This document shows positions 43,312 through 46,443 of a stretch of DNA of 46,443 nt, one piece after another (within the stretch, counting starts at the first letter, position 1; every line of letters begins with the position of its first letter). A program made the translations under genes and the position numbers. The DNA is from Endomicrobiia bacterium (GTDB taxonomy: Bacteria; Elusimicrobiota; Endomicrobiia; DTEH01), in contig JANXDG010000076.1 in NCBI GenBank assembly GCA_025059805.1, positions 1 to 46,443 of the forward strand, in the 5' to 3' direction. A model generated the notes under the pieces. That model ran no database searches, was not told the DNA's origin, and worked only from the letters and a program-made list of their open reading frames with translations.

Positions 43312-44070
43312 ATGTATGTATTCAAGGTTGGTAAACTACAGATCTACTTTGCTGCAAGTAATGAGATTATTCAAAAGTTAGAGAAAATTATTCAAACCTG
43401 CAAGCATCCCTGCCAGGTTGTAACTTTAAATCTTCTTATTTATCTACAGTCAAAATTTGACTTGACAACAAAAAAAGCTTTAGAAAATTCAGAACTTATA
43501 ATTTGCGATTCATCTTGGATATCTTTAATATGTAGTATTTTTTCTCTTAGACATTTGAAATACTTGCCTGGAGTTGAGTTTATTAATGGCCTCTGTAAGT
43601 TTGCAAAAGAAAAAAATTATACTATATTTTTGTTTGGCGGTAGGGAAAATGTAGTTAAAACTGCTGCTTTTAAACTTTCGTCAGAGTTTGGTGTTAGAAT
43701 AGTTGGTTTTCATCACGGTTATATTTTTGACTCAGCAGAAAACATGGTGGTGGAGAGAATAAACAAATGTGTTCCTGATATTTTGTTAGTTGGCTTACCA
43801 ACTGAATTACAAGAAAGTTGGATTTATAAAAATATAAATAATCTTAGATGCAAACTTATTTTAGGTGTTGGAGGTAGTTTTGATATTATTTCTGGCAGGT
43901 TGAGACGTGCACCGAAACTTTTCCGCAAATTAAGGTTAGAATGGTACTACAGAACTTTGCAGGAACCCTGGCGTATCGTAAGAATTCTTAAGTTACCACT
44001 AGCGTTTAGTGTATTCTTTTTTGATTGCTTGATTTCAATTTTTGAGTCAAGAAAACGGGCTTTATCGTGA
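43312..44070 (+). CDS. WecG/TagA/CpsF (GT26) family glycosyltransferase
   Basis: This 252-residue protein has the GT26 core: LENSELIICDSSWIS, LPGVEFINGLCKFAKEK, IFLFGGRENVV, DILLVGLPTELQESWI, LGVGGSFDIISGRLRRAP and LEWYYRTLQEPWRI. These enzymes transfer a UDP-sugar to an undecaprenyl-linked intermediate (ManNAc in TagA, ManNAcA in WecG). The usual Gly-x-Pro-x-Gln motif is GLPTELQ. It is 4 bp after smc. Here it may start or extend a cell-surface glycan, separate from the LPS cluster; donor unknown. Confidence 0.85.
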   Translation: MYVFKVGKLQIYFAASNEIIQKLEKIIQTCKHPCQVVTLNLLIYLQSKFDLTTKKALENSELIICDSSWISLICSIFSLRHLKYLPGVEFINGLCKFAKEKNYTIFLFGGRENVVKTAAFKLSSEFGVRIVGFHHGYIFDSAENMVVERINKCVPDILLVGLPTELQESWIYKNINNLRCKLILGVGGSFDIISGRLRRAPKLFRKLRLEWYYRTLQEPWRIVRILKLPLAFSVFFFDCLISIFESRKRALS

Positions 44071-45215
44071 AAGAGTTAAACAAAATTGTCATTTCAAAAT
44101 GTTACAATTATAATTGGGGAACAATTTTTAATATTTTGTTGTTACACCTAAAAAGTTTACAAATAACAAACTGTATACAAGGCAAAACTGTCCTTCTTAA
44201 ACCAAACCTTTTAGGTCCACATAAACCTGAAGATGCAGTAACAACACATCCTGAGTTCATTCGTGCAGTTATAAGGTTATGTAAAAAACTAAACTGTAAA
44301 GAGATACTTGTAGGCGATAGCCCTTCAGTAGTAAACTTTGATGAAGTTGTAGTGAAGACAGGTGTGAAACAACTTTGTAGTGAAGAAAATGTTAAACTTT
44401 TAAACCTTTCAACATATCCAGTTATAGAAAAACCGTATAACAGATTTGGTTTGAAAAAAATTGTAGTTTCAAGAATTATTAACGATGTTGATTTCATAAT
44501 AAACCTGCCAAAATTGAAGACACACTCATTAACAGTTATCACTTGTGCAGTTAAAAATATGTATGGTATCGTGCCAGGAATGACAAAATCGTTATATCAC
44601 AAATATGCACCACATCCACGCGAGTTTTTAGATATCGTATATACAGTGTATAACTTTAGACATCCAGATTTAACCATAGTTGATGGCATTATTGGTATGG
44701 ACGGTGAAGGACCCGCGGGTGGTGATGTTAAAAATTTTGCTCTTGTGCTTAGTTCACAGAATGGGTTATGTATTGACTGGTATGTGGCGAACAAGATTTT
44801 TCATATGTCTGAAAATCTACTCTACAAAAAAGAATGGTTACTACCAGCTAAAGTAAAATATATAGAAACTGATGAAAAATATTTGAACGAATTAAAAACA
44901 CGGTTACCATCAACCATCCCGGTATTTTTGTACCTACCAAGTTTTGTTTTAAATATTCTGAAACAATTCGTATGGTTTAAACCTAAAATTGACAACAAAC
45001 TATGTAAAAAATGTGGCAAGTGTTATGATATATGTCCTCAAAAGACAATAAAAATTGTTAACAAAAATTATGTAATTTTTTATGACAGATGTATAACATG
45101 CCTTTGTTGCCAGGAAACTTGTCCATACAAAGCAGTAAAAATACTAAGAAGTCCGCTATACCAAACTGCCTTTCTGATTAAAGAATTTGTTTATAATATG
45201 TTTAAGAAATTTTAA
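44067..45215 (+). CDS. DUF362 protein with 2x[4Fe-4S] ferredoxin domain
   Basis: This 382-residue protein joins a DUF362 domain (LLKPNLLGPHKPEDAVTTHP, LVGDSPSVVNFDEVV, LPKLKTHSLTVITCAVKNMY, DGIIGMDGEGPAGG) to a C-terminal ferredoxin domain with two CxxCxxCxxxCP sets, C313/C316/C319/C323 and C342/C345/C348/C352. DUF362 proteins are of unknown biochemical function, thought to be redox or cofactor related. GTG start overlaps the GT26 stop. The next gene is endonuclease V, 6 bp on. Confidence 0.88.
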   Translation: MKELNKIVISKCYNYNWGTIFNILLLHLKSLQITNCIQGKTVLLKPNLLGPHKPEDAVTTHPEFIRAVIRLCKKLNCKEILVGDSPSVVNFDEVVVKTGVKQLCSEENVKLLNLSTYPVIEKPYNRFGLKKIVVSRIINDVDFIINLPKLKTHSLTVITCAVKNMYGIVPGMTKSLYHKYAPHPREFLDIVYTVYNFRHPDLTIVDGIIGMDGEGPAGGDVKNFALVLSSQNGLCIDWYVANKIFHMSENLLYKKEWLLPAKVKYIETDEKYLNELKTRLPSTIPVFLYLPSFVLNILKQFVWFKPKIDNKLCKKCGKCYDICPQKTIKIVNKNYVIFYDRCITCLCCQETCPYKAVKILRSPLYQTAFLIKEFVYNMFKKF

Positions 45216-45221
45216 CAAAAA

Positions 45222-45881
45222 ATGTTAGAAATAAAAATTCCTCAAAGTATATCAGAAGCGTGTAAAATTCAAGTTGAACTGTCAAAAAAAGTAATTGAAG
45301 AAGACAGATTTGAAAAACTTGAGATTGTTTCAGCAGCAGATTTACACTATGGTAGTGACAAAGTTTTTTTGGGCTATGTTGAGATGAAATATCCTGAGAT
45401 GGTTTTGGTTAAAAAATTTATGAATATTTTAAAACCACGAGATGTCTGGGAGTATAAAAGTGAATTTTTATGTTTTTCTGAAGGAGTGTATATTGTTAAC
45501 TTTATATCTAATTTAAAACAGAAGCCAGATGTTTTAATTTTAGACGGACACGGTATAGCTCATCCAAGAAAAATGGGACTTGCAAGTTATGTTGGAGTTA
45601 TCTGTGATATTGCAACAATAGGTTGTGCAAAGAAACTGCTATATGGAAACTATGACAGAGAAAGACTAAAACCGTATCGTGGTAGTTTTACAGAAATAAA
45701 AGACAAGCGCGGTAAAGTAATAGCAGTTGCTTTAAGAACAAAAGATAACACAAAAGAAGTTTTTGTCTCAGCAGGACACAAAATCTCACTTAACACAGCA
45801 AAGGAAGTTGTGTTAAAGCTTTCAAAATACAGAATACCTGAACCTCTCCGTTTAGCCCACATAATAGCTAAAAATTTTTAA
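45222..45881 (+). CDS. nfi: Endonuclease V
   Basis: This 219-residue enzyme nicks DNA or RNA near deaminated bases such as inosine. Family metal ligands are visible: AADLHYG (Asp40), LCFSEG (Glu, near 87), LDGHGIAHPRKMGLASYVGV (Asp near 109) and SAGHKISLNTA (late His). The usual FRE motif of the family reads FSE here, keeping the Glu. It is the last gene of the smc unit. Length is normal. Confidence 0.93.
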   Translation: MLEIKIPQSISEACKIQVELSKKVIEEDRFEKLEIVSAADLHYGSDKVFLGYVEMKYPEMVLVKKFMNILKPRDVWEYKSEFLCFSEGVYIVNFISNLKQKPDVLILDGHGIAHPRKMGLASYVGVICDIATIGCAKKLLYGNYDRERLKPYRGSFTEIKDKRGKVIAVALRTKDNTKEVFVSAGHKISLNTAKEVVLKLSKYRIPEPLRLAHIIAKNF

Positions 45882-45952
45882 TATTTCTGTTTTTGTTGTT
45901 TTGATAATATTTTTTAATATACATCAGAAGTTGTGATGTTATTATAATTTAT

Positions 45953-45992
45953 AATGTTAAGAAAGTCATAATGTTAAAATGTTAGAATGTTA
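45953..45992. repeat. AATGTTA short direct repeats
   Basis: AATGTTA occurs at 45953, 45970, 45978 and 45986; the last three are exactly 8 bases apart, giving a tandem AATGTTAR array. It lies between the nfi stop and the palindromic element. The 279-bp nfi-mnmG gap (45882-46160) holds no gene; this array and the element at 46003 are what I see in it. Confidence 0.7.
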
Positions 45993-46002
45993 AGAAAAGA
46001 AC

Positions 46003-46128
46003 GGTAGACAACGCAATTTATTGCGTTGATATTCCAACAGAAACAAAAATGGTATACAACGAGGTTTAGCCTTGTTGGTTGTTTCATTTATACAAACTTT
46101 GTCAACGAACTGAAGTTCGTTGTCTACC
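46003..46128. repeat. REP-like palindromic intergenic element with 11-bp inverted ends
   Basis: GGTAGACAACG at 46003-46013 and CGTTGTCTACC at 46118-46128 are perfect inverted repeats. A variant GGTATACAACG starts at 46051. Inside are three hairpins that begin CAACG: 46009-46028 (9-bp perfect stem), 46057-46077 (8 bp with one G-T pair), and 46103-46122 (9-bp perfect stem, 2-base loop). It is non-coding and lies between nfi and mnmG, which are convergent. It resembles REP/BIME or MITE-type elements; no transposase is present. Confidence 0.8.
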
Positions 46129-46160
46129 AGTTTTACATATAAACAGTGCTTAAGTGTGTG

Positions 46161-46443
46161 CTACTTACTCATATTTTTTTTAAGATACACAAGCAGTATA
46201 GATACATCAGCTGGTGTGACACCTGAGATTCTTGATGCTTGACCTATTGTTTTTGGTTTAATTTGTGAAAGTTTAATTTTTGCTTCTTTAAGAAGCCCCG
46301 GTATTTTTTCGTAGTCAATATCATCGGGTATTTTTTTATTTTCTAATTTTTTTAGTTGTTGTGCTTGATGGATTTGTTTTTCAATGTATCCTGAGTATTT
46401 TATTTGTATTTTTGCTTCATTTATTAAGTTTTGTGTGTTCCAA
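46161..46443 (-). CDS. mnmG: MnmG (GidA) tRNA modification enzyme, 3' part only
   Basis: The minus strand from the window edge reads [20 protein letters not shown] and then [20 protein letters not shown], the conserved C-terminal end of MnmG, and stops at TAG (46161-46163) after [11 protein letters not shown]. MnmG with MnmE modifies U34 of tRNAs for lysine, glutamate and others. The gene starts beyond the window; only about 94 codons are seen. It faces nfi across the palindromic element. Confidence 0.93.
   Translation of the reverse strand, partial: WNTQNLINEAKIQIKYSGYIEKQIHQAQQLKKLENKKIPDDIDYEKIPGLLKEAKIKLSQIKPKTIGQASRISGVTPADVSILLVYLKKNMSK

Noticed and set aside
42768-43325. 185-codon open frame antisense to the SMC head
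   Set aside because: It is the reverse shadow of highly conserved SMC codons and its protein has no recognisable domain.
45921-45939. Hairpin CATCA...TGATG after nfi as a terminator
   Set aside because: The stem is only five pairs, AT-rich, with no following T-run.
46003-46128. CRISPR array
   Set aside because: The repeats are inverted, few and not evenly spaced with unique spacers; no cas gene is near.

Overview
The window is a compact, AT-rich (roughly 30 % G+C by eye) bacterial chromosome segment with short intergenic gaps and many 1-35 bp gene overlaps. The cell is a diderm: there is lipid A machinery (lpxK, an LpxL/HtrB-type acyltransferase), heptose supply (hldD, a gmhB-like phosphatase), heptosyltransferase-type GT9 genes and an O-antigen ligase. 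It is also motile (flbD, motA, motB). I could not fix the phylum from sequence alone. The gene mix (YfhO, DUF6485, TatD-associated radical SAM, Memo-AMMECR1 fusion, 30 % G+C) would suit an uncultivated diderm lineage of the Omnitrophota/Elusimicrobiota kind, but that is inference.

Layout. (1) 1-7492: LPS/glycan cluster of GT9, GT4, GT39-like and GT2 transferases, an O-antigen ligase and a PIG-L deacetylase, with a decayed GT9 remnant at 305-484. (2) 7516-10434: flagellar motor operon flbD-motA-motB followed by an orphan UgpC/MsmX-type ABC ATPase. (3) 10441-14987, minus strand: B12-type radical SAM, TatD nuclease, YfhO membrane protein and a tiny Cys-rich DUF6485 protein. (4) 15160-17705: an apparently exported Memo-AMMECR1 fusion, tRNA-Glu(CUC) on the minus strand, and a methyltransferase. 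(5) 17771-24637: trpD-trpC-trpF running on into a FecR-domain protein, a NifU-type Fe-S scaffold, a DUF2877 (AllH-like) / FdrA (AllF-like) pair, a small membrane protein and an RNase H-like protein. (6) 24627-26689: a decaying glycosyltransferase block, with a GT9 gene carrying two in-frame stops and one frameshift, a ligase N-terminal stub and a GT4 lacking its N-terminus. (7) 26689-33935: polysaccharide deacetylase, LpxL-like, lpxK, gmhB-like, DUF3108, hldD, metG and a radical SAM protein. (8) 33944-39567, minus strand: the proteostasis operon tig-clpP-clpX-lon. (9) tRNA-Leu(UAG), then smc, a GT26 (TagA/WecG) transferase, a DUF362-ferredoxin protein and endonuclease V. (10) A palindromic intergenic element at 46003-46128 and the 3' end of mnmG on the minus strand.

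How it fits together. Regions 1, 6 and 7 build and decorate LPS: gmhB and hldD make ADP-heptose, LpxK and the LpxL-like enzyme finish lipid A, GT9/GT4/GT2/GT39 enzymes extend or modify the core, and the ligase adds polymer. The decayed genes suggest recent loss or remodelling of part of the outer sugar chain. The most interesting leads are the AllF/AllH-like pair without a visible AllG partner, the Memo-AMMECR1 fusion with a signal peptide, the eroding GT block, the REP-like element, and several promoters placed so close to start codons that leaderless transcripts are likely.
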